This document shows positions 15,156 through 23,781 of a DNA stretch of 38,324 bases, piece after piece. The notes beneath the pieces were generated by a model. The model was not told where the DNA came from, searched no databases, and saw only the letters and a program-made list of their open reading frames with translations. The stretch's first letter is position 1. Each line of letters starts with the position of its first letter. A program made the translations under genes and the position numbers. The stretch lies in the NCBI GenBank assembly GCA_008933835.1, contig WBUG01000031.1, forward strand, positions 1-38,324, written 5' to 3'. This DNA is from Bacteroidota bacterium. Lineage in GTDB: Bacteria; Bacteroidota; Ignavibacteria; UBA10030; UBA8401.

Positions 15156-18100
15156 CTATCCTCCCGCGAGCACGCGCTGCACGGTGTCGCGGATGAGCTC
15201 GAACTTGAACGGTTTGGTGAGCACATCCTTGATCCCTTTGCGCAGCAGCTCGGACTTGTTGGACGAATCGAGGAAGCCGGACGAGACGATGACCTTCACC
15301 TCCGGGTCGATGGCGCGGAGGCGGTCGTAGAGCTGTTCGCCGGTCATGATGGGCATGCCGAGGTCGGTGATGACGAGGCCGATGTCGTTCCGGTGCGTCT
15401 CGTACAGCGCGAGCGCCTCGCTGCCGTTGGCGGCGGAGAGGACGCGGAACCCCTCTTCCTGCAGGCTTTCGCTGAGCACTTCGCGGAGGATCTCCTCGTC
15501 GTCCACCACCAGTACGGTGGCGGTGACGGCACCGGAGGCGCGCGGGGCGTCGGAGCCGGCGTCGTTCAGCTCCACCGCGAGGGCGGGCAGGAAGAGGGTG
15601 AAGGCGGTGCCGCGGCCCGGTTCGCTCTCCACGTGCACGTATCCCTGGTGGAGCTGCACGATGCCGTGGACGATGGCGAGGCCGAGTCCGGTCCCTTTCC
15701 CGCGGGTCTTGGTGGAGAAGAACGGCTCGAAGATGCGGCGGAGCACCTGCGGTTCCATGCCGGCGCCGGTGTCCTGCACCCGCACGGCCACGTACTCGTG
15801 TTCGGCGGCGGCGGGGATGATGCCGCGCGTCTCGGCGGCGGTGGCGGCCGAGACGGAGAGCGAGAGCGTTCCGCCGTCCGGCATGGCGTCGCGCGCGTTG
15901 ATGGCGAGGTTGACGAGGGCCTGGTGCAGGTGGCCGCCGTCCCCCATGATGACCGCCGACCCGGCGCCGACGTCGCAGCGGATGGTGATGCTCTTGGGGA
16001 GGAAGTGGTTGAGGAACTCGGCGAGCTGTTCGACGATGCGCGAGACCGAGACGGGCTGGAGTTCGGCGTGCTCCGGCCGTGAGAAGAGCAGCAGCTGGCG
16101 CGAGATGGAGGCGCCCCGTTCCGACGCTTCGATGATGCGCTGCACGTACGAGCTGAGCGCGGCGTTGTCCTTCGTCTTCTGTTTGATGAGCTCGGCGGTG
16201 CCGAGGATCATCGCCAGCAGGTTGTTGAAGTCGTGCGCGATGCCGCCGGCGAGCGTGCCGATGCTCTCCATCTTCTGCGCCTGGAAGAGCTGCTGTTCCA
16301 GCCGTTTCCGTTCGGTGATGTCGCGGACGGCGCCGCTGTAGTAGAGCGGCTGTCCGTCGTCCCCCCGCTCCACCGTGGCGGTGAGGAGCACGTTCAGTTC
16401 GGTGCCGTCCTTCTTCCGCAGCGACACCTCCAGGTCCTTGATGAACGACCGGTTGGCGATGGCGTTCTGGAACTTCTCGCGGTCGCGCGGGTGGAAGTAG
16501 ACCGCCTTGGCGATGTCCAGGGCGAGCACCTCCTGCTTCGTACCGTAGCCGAGCAGTTCCACCATCGCCGGATTGACGTCGATGAATCGGCCGTAGTACG
16601 TGCTGATGTAGATGCCGTCCTTGGACCCCTCGAACAGCGCGCGGTACTTCTCCTCGCTCTGCCGCAGGGCCGCTTCGGCGTTCTTCCGTTCGGTGATGTC
16701 GCGGAAGATCCCCTGGAAGACGATGCGGTCGTCGTCCAGACGGATGACGCTCGCCTTGATCTCCACCGGGATGCGCTTCCCCGCGGCGTCCGCCACCTCG
16801 AACTCCACCGGGGAGGCCCCCTTCGAGCGCTGCATCTCGGCGAAGAGCCGCAGCGCCTCGTCCACCCGGTCCGGCGGATGGATCTGCGTCTGGTGCATGC
16901 CGACGATCTCGGTGCGGGGGCGGAGCAGGAGTTTCTCCGCCTCGGCGTTGGCGTCGATGATGACGCCGGTGCGCGTATCGGCGATGAAGACGGCGTCCTT
17001 CGCGTTCTCGAACAGGGAGCGGAAACGGAGCTCGGACTCGCGCAGGGCGTCCTCCGCCTGTTTCCGTTCCGTCACGTCGCGGGCGATGATCTGCGCGGCG
17101 CGTTTCCCTTCGTAGAGGAAGGGGATGGAGACGACCTCCACGTCCACCGAGGACCCGTCCACCCGCACCCATCGCTGCTGGCGTGCGGGGGCGGTCTCGT
17201 TGGCGTACACCTTCGCGATGCGCTCGGAGGCCATCGTACGGAAGTCCGGGTGGACGTAGCGGAGCACTTCGGTGCCGACGATGTCGGCGGCGGAGGCCGC
17301 GCCGACGAGGCGCACGGCGGCCTGGTTCACGAACTGGATGACGCCGTCCACATGGACGGCGATGGCGGTCGGGGAGAACTCCACGAGGGCGCGGTACCGT
17401 TCCTCGCTCTCGCGCAGGGCGGTCTCGGAGCGCTTCCGGTCGCTGGTGTCGCGCCCCACGGCGATGACGACCTTCCGGCCGAAGTAGTCGCCGGAGGTGA
17501 GGCTGACGTCCTTCGGGAAGACGGAGCCGTCCTTCCGGCGGCCGTAGAACTCGAAGAACTGCGTTTCGCCGGCGTACGCCTTGGCGAACTGCGCGGCGAC
17601 GGCGTCCAGGTCGTTCATGCCGGGCGCCGAGAGGAACTCGGCGGTCCGGCCGAGGAACTCCTCCCTCGTATAGCCGTAGAATCGCTCGGCGGTCGCGTTC
17701 ACGTCCAGGAATCGTCCCTGCTCGTCCTGGATGTAGATGGCCTCGTTCACGTTGTTGATGAGCTCGCGGTACGACCGTTCGGAGATGACGAGGCGCTGCT
17801 CCATCCGTTTCCGTTCGGTGATGTCGCGCTGCGTCCCCCACACCCCCCACCAGAGGCCCTCCTCCACGATGCCGATGCCGTTGTTGAGGAAGTGTTTCGA
17901 CGCGCCGGCGGAGTCCACCTCGTGCGATTCCTGGTCGAAGAACTTGTAGCCGTTCGAGATGAAGGTGACCATGTAGGCGTGGTTGTGCGGATCGTCCGGC
18001 ACGAGCAGGTCCGCGATGCGGCGTCCCACGGTCCGTTCGATGCTCCCGAAGCCGTACATCTTCGCCATCTCGGCGTTGCATTCGGCGATGTAGCCCCGCT

Positions 18101-19982
18101 CGTACATCAGGCGGATCTGTTCGTCCACCGGCAGCGTGACCGGGATGGGCTGGTCGAACGCGGTGCGGTAGATCCCCTCGGTGCTCTGTTCGACGAACGC
18201 GCGGTACCGTTCCTCGCTCACGCGGAGCAGCCGTTCGACGCGGCTCTGCTCCTCGATGTGCTGGGTCATCTGGATGTTCTGCTCGCGCACTTCACGGAAG
18301 AGCCGGTGGTTGGCCACCGCCACCGCGATATGGTTGGCGACGATCTGCAGGTGCTCCAGGTCGGTGCGGCGGAACTCGCGGCGCCCGGCGGTGGTGTAGA
18401 GACCGATGATGCCGATGACGGTGTGACCGATGAGGAGCGGGGCGCCGGCGTAGGAGATGAACTCCGCGCGCTTCGGAACGTCCGGCGCCGGCAGCATCGG
18501 TTCGCGGGCGAACTCTTTCGCGACGTCCGGGTAGGTGACCGCCCGGCGGTGGTCGAGGATGCGCGCGGCGATCCCCTCGTGCGCGGGGATCTCTTCGGGC
18601 ACCGGCTGGGGGGTCTGTCCCACGTTGGCCATCAGCAGCAGGCGTTCCCCTTCGATGATGCGGACGATGACGGCGTCCACCCCGAACGCGGCGAGCACCT
18701 GTTCCGCCATCGCGCGGACCTGTTTCTGGATGGGCAGGGTGCCGATGACCTCTCCGGTGACGCGCGCGATGAGGTCGAGCCGCTTGTTGATGTGGCTGAG
18801 CTGCTCCTCCGCCGCCTTGCGCAGTCCGATGTCGCGGAAGTTGATGACGATGCCCCGCACGGAGGGATCGTGCAGCATGTTCGTGCTCGTCGCTTCGAGC
18901 CACCGGTAGCTGCCGTCGCGGTGACGGAAGCGGAGTTCGGAGGCGATGCCGGTGTCCGGTTCGGTGAGGATGCGGGCGAAGAGGGCCGTGTTCGTCTCCA
19001 GCTCCTCCGGATGGACGAACTCGAACGCGTTGCGTCCCACGAACTCGTCCAGCGGATGGCCGAGGATGGCGGCGGTGACCGGTGAGGTGAAGAGGATGGT
19101 TCCGTCCGCGGAGAGGATGGAGACCGCTTCGGCGCTCTTCTCGATGAGGGCGCGGTAGCGGCGTTCATTGTCGGACAATGCGCGCTGCACGGCGCGCTGC
19201 TCCGTGGCGTCGCGGAAGGTGATGACGATGCCGGTGACGGTGCCGTCCGCACCGAAGATGGGTGAGGCGGAATCGTCCACCGCGTACGACGCGCCGGAGC
19301 GCGAACGGAGGAGCGTGCGGTCGCCGAGCGTCACCGTGCCGCGGCGGCGCAGCACCCGCGTCACGGGGTCCGGCTGCGGCCGTCCGGTCGCTTCGCTGAC
19401 GATGACGAAGACCTCCTTCAGTTTGCGACCGGACGCCTCGCGTTCCTTCCAGCCGGTGAGCGTTTCGGCGATGGGGTTCATGAACGTGATGCGGCCGGAA
19501 CGGTCCGTGGCGATGACCGCGTCGCCGATGCTGCGGAGCGTGGTGTCGAGCCAGCGTTTCTGCTCCGCCAGACGGCGTTCGGCGGCGGAGCGCACGATGG
19601 CGGTCTCGACCATCGCGCGGAGGTCGGACGGTTCGAACGGCTCATGGATGACGGCGGTGACGGCGGCGAAACGGACCGGAGCGGGACGCCGGGCGCTCCC
19701 CTCGGCGGCGATGAGGAAGAACGGCACACCCGCAGCGACGCTGAGCTCCTTCACGGCAGCGGTATCGGACGGAGTGGACAAGGCGTCCAGCCGGGCGATG
19801 ATGACGTCCGGCGCCCGTCTCCGCAGCGCGGTCTCATCGGCCTTCGCGGGAGTGAGCGAGGGAAGGAAACGGTACCGGGAGACCGGCAGGACCGATCTCA
19901 GCCGGCGGGCAGCGGAGACATCGCGGGAAACGACCTGGACTTTCCAAGGAGCCATAGTGGGCGGTGGCGGATTCCGGTGCAT
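15156..19982 (-). CDS. Giant cytoplasmic hybrid histidine kinase (pseudo-REC, 7 PAS, GAF, HisKA, HATPase, REC)
   Basis: The 1608-residue product reads as: a receiver-like N-terminal domain (about 10-125); two PAS domains; a GAF domain (from about RLDLIARVTGEVIG); five more PAS domains, several ending in the PAC motif DITERK; HisKA with the phospho-acceptor His1250 in GGIAHDFNN; an HATPase with INARDAMPDGG and GTGLGLAIVHG; and a C-terminal receiver with Asp1540 in VITDLGMP. No membrane segment is apparent, so signals are probably cytoplasmic. The N-terminal receiver lacks the acceptor Asp (Arg in IIARLD) and the conserved Lys (HEPF for KPF), so it cannot be phosphorylated normally. Neither M1 nor Met10 has a convincing ribosome-binding site. 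The cognate output regulator is not in the window. Confidence 0.9.
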   Translation of the reverse strand: MHRNPPPPTMAPWKVQVVSRDVSAARRLRSVLPVSRYRFLPSLTPAKADETALRRRAPDVIIARLDALSTPSDTAAVKELSVAAGVPFFLIAAEGSARRPAPVRFAAVTAVIHEPFEPSDLRAMVETAIVRSAAERRLAEQKRWLDTTLRSIGDAVIATDRSGRITFMNPIAETLTGWKEREASGRKLKEVFVIVSEATGRPQPDPVTRVLRRRGTVTLGDRTLLRSRSGASYAVDDSASPIFGADGTVTGIVITFRDATEQRAVQRALSDNERRYRALIEKSAEAVSILSADGTILFTSPVTAAILGHPLDEFVGRNAFEFVHPEELETNTALFARILTEPDTGIASELRFRHRDGSYRWLEATSTNMLHDPSVRGIVINFRDIGLRKAAEEQLSHINKRLDLIARVTGEVIGTLPIQKQVRAMAEQVLAAFGVDAVIVRIIEGERLLLMANVGQTPQPVPEEIPAHEGIAARILDHRRAVTYPDVAKEFAREPMLPAPDVPKRAEFISYAGAPLLIGHTVIGIIGLYTTAGRREFRRTDLEHLQIVANHIAVAVANHRLFREVREQNIQMTQHIEEQSRVERLLRVSEERYRAFVEQSTEGIYRTAFDQPIPVTLPVDEQIRLMYERGYIAECNAEMAKMYGFGSIERTVGRRIADLLVPDDPHNHAYMVTFISNGYKFFDQESHEVDSAGASKHFLNNGIGIVEEGLWWGVWGTQRDITERKRMEQRLVISERSYRELINNVNEAIYIQDEQGRFLDVNATAERFYGYTREEFLGRTAEFLSAPGMNDLDAVAAQFAKAYAGETQFFEFYGRRKDGSVFPKDVSLTSGDYFGRKVVIAVGRDTSDRKRSETALRESEERYRALVEFSPTAIAVHVDGVIQFVNQAAVRLVGAASAADIVGTEVLRYVHPDFRTMASERIAKVYANETAPARQQRWVRVDGSSVDVEVVSIPFLYEGKRAAQIIARDVTERKQAEDALRESELRFRSLFENAKDAVFIADTRTGVIIDANAEAEKLLLRPRTEIVGMHQTQIHPPDRVDEALRLFAEMQRSKGASPVEFEVADAAGKRIPVEIKASVIRLDDDRIVFQGIFRDITERKNAEAALRQSEEKYRALFEGSKDGIYISTYYGRFIDVNPAMVELLGYGTKQEVLALDIAKAVYFHPRDREKFQNAIANRSFIKDLEVSLRKKDGTELNVLLTATVERGDDGQPLYYSGAVRDITERKRLEQQLFQAQKMESIGTLAGGIAHDFNNLLAMILGTAELIKQKTKDNAALSSYVQRIIEASERGASISRQLLLFSRPEHAELQPVSVSRIVEQLAEFLNHFLPKSITIRCDVGAGSAVIMGDGGHLHQALVNLAINARDAMPDGGTLSLSVSAATAAETRGIIPAAAEHEYVAVRVQDTGAGMEPQVLRRIFEPFFSTKTRGKGTGLGLAIVHGIVQLHQGYVHVESEPGRGTAFTLFLPALAVELNDAGSDAPRASGAVTATVLVVDDEEILREVLSESLQEEGFRVLSAANGSEALALYETHRNDIGLVITDLGMPIMTGEQLYDRLRAIDPEVKVIVSSGFLDSSNKSELLRKGIKDVLTKPFKFELIRDTVQRVLAGG

Positions 19983-20123
19983 GGAGCCGTTTATGGAAGG
20001 TATCGAAGGAGCGTCTGAAAAGCAATAAACGGGCAGGCGGGGAGGCGCAGCGGGTGATTTTCTGTTTCATTTTTTTCTCCGATTTCATTACACTATGGAC
20101 GTCATGAACACGCTCCTTCCGGC

Positions 20124-21503
20124 ATGAATCCCGTCATCATCGGCGTCGCGCTCTTCATCACCGCGCAGCTCGGCATCGGCATCGCCGTCTCGCGGTTCGT
20201 GCGGACGGAGGACGACTACTTCCTCGCGGGACGGCGGCTCGGTCCGCTCCTCGCCACCTTCTCCATCTTCGCCACCTGGTTCGGCGCCGAATCGGTCATC
20301 GGTTCCGCCGGCATGGCGTACGACGAAGGGATGGCCGGCGTCTCGTCCGATCCGTTCGGGTACGGGCTCTGCATCCTCATCGCGGGACTCTTCTTCGCGC
20401 GGGTCTTCTGGGATATGAAGCTGGTGACGGTCGCCGATTTCGTCCGGCACCGCTTCTCGAAACGCGCCGCCCGCATCACCGCGGCGCTGATGGTCCCCAC
20501 CTCGTTCCTCTGGACCGCTGCGCAGATCCGCGCGTTCGGCACGGTCCTCTCCTCCGCCACGGACATCTCCCTCGCCGCCGGCGTCGTCGCGGCGACCGCC
20601 ATCGTCCTGCTCTACACCTCGTTCGGCGGAATGCTGGCGGACGTCGTGACCGACCTGCTGCAGGGGACGATCCTCATCATCGGACTCGGCTTCGTCCTCT
20701 ACTTCGTCGCCGAGGAATCGGGGGGCATCGCCGCGTTCGCCGGTTCCGTGCTCTCGGGCGTTCGACTGCACGACGGCAGCGCCGGCGGGAACCCGCTCCT
20801 CACGGCGGAACGCTGGCTCATTCCGGTCTGCGGTTCCATCTTCGCGCAGGAGCTCATCTCGCGCATGCTCTCCTCCCGCTCCACCGCGACGGCGGTCCGC
20901 GCATCGCTCACCGCCGGTACGATGTACATCCTCATCGGTTTCATCCCTCTTTCGCTCGGACTCGCCGGCGCTTCCCTGATCCCCGGCCTGTCCGACGGCG
21001 AACAGGTCCTTCCCGAACTCGCACGACGTTTCCTTCCCCCTGCCATGTTCATCATCTTCTCCGGCGCCATCATCTCCGCCATCCTCTCCACGGTGGACAG
21101 CACGCTGCTCGCCATCTCCGCGCTCCTGTCACACAACGTCTTCCCGATGCGGAACGACCTGCCGGAGCGGACGAAGGTGGCGGTGGACCGCACCATCGTC
21201 ATCGTCGCCGGCATCGCGGCCGCGTTCTTCGCGCTCGGTGCGGACGGCGTGTACGAGCTGGTGAAGGACGCCTCCTCGTTCGGCAGTGCCGGCATCTTCG
21301 TGGTGATGATGGCCGGACTCTATTCTCAACGCGGTGACGGAACGACCGCATCGGCGACGCTCCTCATCGGCGCCGTCACCTGGGGTGCGGCGCACTACAT
21401 TTTTCATTTCGAACTCAGCTACCTTCTTTCCCTCATCGTCTCGCTCCTCGTCTTCGTCGTCGCCGAAATCTCACGGACACGTTTGTCCGCTGGGCGACTA
21501 TAA
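20124..21503 (+). CDS. Sodium:solute symporter family transporter (SSS)
   Basis: The 459-residue membrane protein has about 12-13 hydrophobic segments. Its N-terminus is typical of the SSS family: a first helix, then SRFVRTEDDYFLAGRRLGPLLA and ATWFGAESVIGSAGMAY. Further on it has YTSFGGMLADVVTDLLQG and the ILSTVDSTLLAISALLSHN segment, which holds the family's Na+-site region. Members import amino acids, sugars, carboxylates or vitamins with sodium. The substrate cannot be read here, but the amino-acid-type operon 165 nt downstream makes an amino acid substrate plausible (inference). There is no good ribosome-binding site before the ATG; the start is chosen to keep helix 1. Confidence 0.88.
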   Translation: MNPVIIGVALFITAQLGIGIAVSRFVRTEDDYFLAGRRLGPLLATFSIFATWFGAESVIGSAGMAYDEGMAGVSSDPFGYGLCILIAGLFFARVFWDMKLVTVADFVRHRFSKRAARITAALMVPTSFLWTAAQIRAFGTVLSSATDISLAAGVVAATAIVLLYTSFGGMLADVVTDLLQGTILIIGLGFVLYFVAEESGGIAAFAGSVLSGVRLHDGSAGGNPLLTAERWLIPVCGSIFAQELISRMLSSRSTATAVRASLTAGTMYILIGFIPLSLGLAGASLIPGLSDGEQVLPELARRFLPPAMFIIFSGAIISAILSTVDSTLLAISALLSHNVFPMRNDLPERTKVAVDRTIVIVAGIAAAFFALGADGVYELVKDASSFGSAGIFVVMMAGLYSQRGDGTTASATLLIGAVTWGAAHYIFHFELSYLLSLIVSLLVFVVAEISRTRLSAGRL

Positions 21504-21634
21504 TAAGCCTCCCACCCTCTTCCTTTCAGCGCCGGCATTGTCCGTTCTTTATTCGGAGTGATTTGTCCGCTCATTGGGCTATTCCGCTAAATTGAGCGAA
21601 AAAACTCCTTGCTCTCCTTCGATTAACCGATAGG

Positions 21635-21658
21635 TTGCATACTGTATACAGTATACAA
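21635..21658. promoter_or_regulatory. 24-nt operator-like palindrome before the GntR gene
   Basis: TTGCATACTGTATACAGTATACAA is a near-perfect inverted repeat: the central 16 nt ATACTGTATACAGTAT is exact, then one mismatched pair, then TTG/CAA. It ends 11 nt before the GntR start. GTATAC-centred palindromes are typical FadR/FCD operators, so autorepression of the whole operon is likely. Confidence 0.7.
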
Positions 21659-21668
21659 TGAGAGCAGA

Positions 21669-22382
21669 ATGAATGTGAGCGAAGCGAAGATCAACATCGG
21701 GGAAGTGAAGACGCTGCGAGAGCAGCTTGCGCAGAGCATTCGCGATTCCATCATCGACGGCCGCATCCCGCCAGGAGAACGGCTGACGGAGGAGGAGATC
21801 GCGCGGCAGCTCGGTGTGAGCCGCACACCGGTGCGCGAGGCCTTCTTTCAGTTGGTGTCCGAAGGATTCGCGGAGGTCGAACCGCGGCGCGGCGTGGTGG
21901 TGAAGGAGATCTCCCTCCGGGACGCGGAGGAGACGTACGAATTGAAGGGAGTGCTCGAGGGACTCGCTGCGCGTCTGGCGGCGGACCGCTGCACGCCCGC
22001 GATGATCGAACGCCTCACCGCGGTCAACGACGAACTGTACCGTCTCGCGAAGTCCGGCTCCGCCGACCTGCGTGAGGCGCTGCGGCTCAACAGCGAGTTC
22101 CACTCCCTCATCAACGACGCGTGCGACAACCGGAAACTGGCGCGGCAGATCACCGCGCTGCGGCATCAGACGCTCCGGTACAACTACGTCTTCCTCTCCG
22201 CCGCCGCACGGCTCACCCGTTCCGCGGACGAACACCGGGCCATCATCGCCGCCCTCGCCGCCCGCGACGCGGACGAGACCGAACGGCTGCTCCGTCTGCA
22301 CAACGACGCCGCCCTCGCGACGCTCCGTTCACGCATGCTCTCGCACCCATCACCCACGTCACCCTCTCGGAGTCCCCTATGA
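21669..22382 (+). CDS. GntR/FadR-family (FCD) transcriptional regulator
   Basis: The 237-residue product has an N-terminal winged HTH (LTEEEIARQLGVSRTPVREAF, with the wing in VEPRRGVVV). An all-helical FCD effector domain follows, in which His residues in EFHSLI, DEHRAI and RLHNDA occupy the positions that bind a metal in this family. FCD regulators sense small organic acids, often the substrate or product of the pathway they control. Its stop overlaps the start of the dehydrogenase gene as ATGA (22379-22382), so regulator and enzymes share one transcript. The palindrome at 21635-21658 is its probable operator. The specific ligand is unknown. Confidence 0.92.
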   Translation: MNVSEAKINIGEVKTLREQLAQSIRDSIIDGRIPPGERLTEEEIARQLGVSRTPVREAFFQLVSEGFAEVEPRRGVVVKEISLRDAEETYELKGVLEGLAARLAADRCTPAMIERLTAVNDELYRLAKSGSADLREALRLNSEFHSLINDACDNRKLARQITALRHQTLRYNYVFLSAAARLTRSADEHRAIIAALAARDADETERLLRLHNDAALATLRSRMLSHPSPTSPSRSPL

Positions 22383-23302
22383 AGAAGATCACCGTTGCCA
22401 TCGTCGGATACGGCCACGTCGGCGAATGCGTCCTCAACTCCATCCTCGAAACGAACGACATGGAACTCGCCGGCATCGTCGAGGTCCCCCCCGTGGTGAA
22501 GAGCATGTGCCAGCTCAAACCGCAGCAGCCCGCCGTCCTGAAGGACACCCGTATCGTGGACGACATCAAGCAGCTCGGCGACGTCAACGTCGCCATCCTC
22601 TGCTGTCCCTCCCGCGCCGTCCACCGCCTCGCGAAGACGGTGCTCGAGTCCGGCGCCAACTGCGTGGACGGGTTCGACATCCACAACGAGATCCTGCCGC
22701 TGAAGAAGAAACTGGACGACATCGCCAAGGTGAACGGCAACGTCTCCATCCTCTCCGCCGGCTGGGACCCCGGCATCGACTCCGTCATCCGCGCGTGGTA
22801 CGAGGCGATGGCGCCGAAGGGGATCACCTACACGAACTACGGACCCGGGATGTCCATGGGACACACCTGCGCCGTGAAGGCTGTCGAGGGGGTCGAGGAC
22901 GCGCTCTCCATCACCGTTCCCGCCGGCATGGGGATCCACAAGCGGCTCGTGTACGTGAAGACGAAGCCCGACGCCTCGTTCACCGCGGTGGCCGAGCGCA
23001 TCAAGGGGGACGACTACTTCGCGCACGACGAGACCATCGTGAAGCAGGTGGAGAGCGTGGCGGCGCTGCTGGACGTGGGGCACGGCGTGACCATCGACCG
23101 AACAGGGGTCTCGGGCATCACCAACAACCAGTCTTTCTCCTTCTCGATGCGCATCAACAATCCCGCCCTCACCGCGCAGGTGATGGTCTCGGCCGCCCGT
23201 GCCACCATGAAGCAGAAACCGGGTTGCTACACCATGATCGAGCTGCCGGTGTGCGATTTCCTTCCCGGCGACGTCGATTCGTTCATCAAGAAGCTCGTCT
23301 GA
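22379..23302 (+). CDS. Diaminopimelate-dehydrogenase-like NAD(P)-dependent amino acid dehydrogenase
   Basis: The 307-residue product begins with a Rossmann motif (VAIVGYGHVG). It carries hallmarks of meso-diaminopimelate D-dehydrogenase (Ddh): VDGFDIHNEI (VDTYDNH in Ddh), SAGWDPGIDS (GWDPG) and YGPGMSMGHT (GPGLSQGH). The length is slightly below the usual 320. Ddh reversibly oxidises a D-configured amino-acid centre to the keto acid with ammonia release. Here the gene lies in an operon with B12- and PLP-type proteins, not in a lysine-biosynthesis setting. It may therefore act on another diamino acid, for example a product of the aminomutase-like protein downstream (inference). The start is fixed by the ATGA overlap with the regulator gene. 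Confidence 0.8.
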   Translation: MKKITVAIVGYGHVGECVLNSILETNDMELAGIVEVPPVVKSMCQLKPQQPAVLKDTRIVDDIKQLGDVNVAILCCPSRAVHRLAKTVLESGANCVDGFDIHNEILPLKKKLDDIAKVNGNVSILSAGWDPGIDSVIRAWYEAMAPKGITYTNYGPGMSMGHTCAVKAVEGVEDALSITVPAGMGIHKRLVYVKTKPDASFTAVAERIKGDDYFAHDETIVKQVESVAALLDVGHGVTIDRTGVSGITNNQSFSFSMRINNPALTAQVMVSAARATMKQKPGCYTMIELPVCDFLPGDVDSFIKKLV

Positions 23303-23309
23303 GGCGCGC

Positions 23310-23744
23310 ATGGACCCGTACGCACGGAACCTCATCAAGACCGACTTCTTCCACGCCAAGCGCGACATGCCCGGCCGCGTCGCCGTGGTGCTCGACGGTC
23401 ATCTCGAGAACCGAGGTCTGAAGCTCATCCAACCGATGTCCCGCGCGTACGCGGCGGGGACCGTCATCGAGCTCATCGCCACGGACGACCCGGCCGCCGC
23501 GCCGGGGGCGGAGGTGCAGGCCATCGCCTACATCGCCTTCGTCGAGCTCGAACGGAGCGGCGTCATCCTCGCCGGCGATCCGGTGGCGTGGAACGGGCGG
23601 ACCATCGGGCACATCGCCGGGTACGACGACACGCACATGCCGAACCACCAGAACGTCATCGTCGCGGTGGAGAAGCGGACCTCCGGCCGGGAGCTCGGTC
23701 TGGCGCTGGAGGACCGCATCGTCATTTCCGGATTCACGAATTAA
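23310..23744 (+). CDS. Conserved-looking 144-aa protein of unknown function
   Basis: This is a compact protein with no signal peptide or membrane helix. Alternating beta-type stretches (VAVVLDG, VQAIAYIAFVEL, GVILAGDPVAWNG) suggest a small beta-barrel. A cluster of potential metal or catalytic residues, GYDDTHMPNHQN, lies near residue 110. I do not recognise the family. Its place directly after the dehydrogenase (8-nt gap) and before the PLP protein argues for a role in the same pathway, as a small subunit or accessory. I considered the small subunit of 2-amino-4-ketopentanoate thiolase, which has a similar size and setting, but the sequence does not support it. Confidence 0.7.
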   Translation: MDPYARNLIKTDFFHAKRDMPGRVAVVLDGHLENRGLKLIQPMSRAYAAGTVIELIATDDPAAAPGAEVQAIAYIAFVELERSGVILAGDPVAWNGRTIGHIAGYDDTHMPNHQNVIVAVEKRTSGRELGLALEDRIVISGFTN

Positions 23745-23781
23745 GACAACGAACACCATCTCTATTATAAAGGACACCACT

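Noticed and set aside
14185-18081. 1298-codon minus-strand frame overlapping the kinase and epimerase genes
   Set aside because: Its translation is Arg/His/Pro-rich low complexity in a different frame from the recognisable domains.
16233-19085. 950-codon open frame on the plus strand opposite the histidine kinase
   Set aside because: It lies antisense to a certain gene, has low-complexity His/Arg/Glu/Val-rich translation and no domain. It is a shadow frame caused by high GC.
21504-21668. Cobalamin riboswitch before the B12 operon
   Set aside because: I looked for a B12-box-like GCCACTG and a pseudoknotted leader and saw none; the leader is short and holds the GntR palindrome instead.
22379-23302. 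2,4-diaminopentanoate dehydrogenase (Ord) of ornithine fermentation
   Set aside because: The sequence follows the diaminopimelate dehydrogenase pattern (GWDPG, GPGMSMGH), not the DapB-like pattern of Ord. Activity on a related substrate remains possible.
23310-23744. Small subunit of 2-amino-4-ketopentanoate thiolase
   Set aside because: Size and operon position fit, but the sequence lacks the family's conserved segments, and the adjacent PLP protein is fold type I, not the fold type II of the large subunit.
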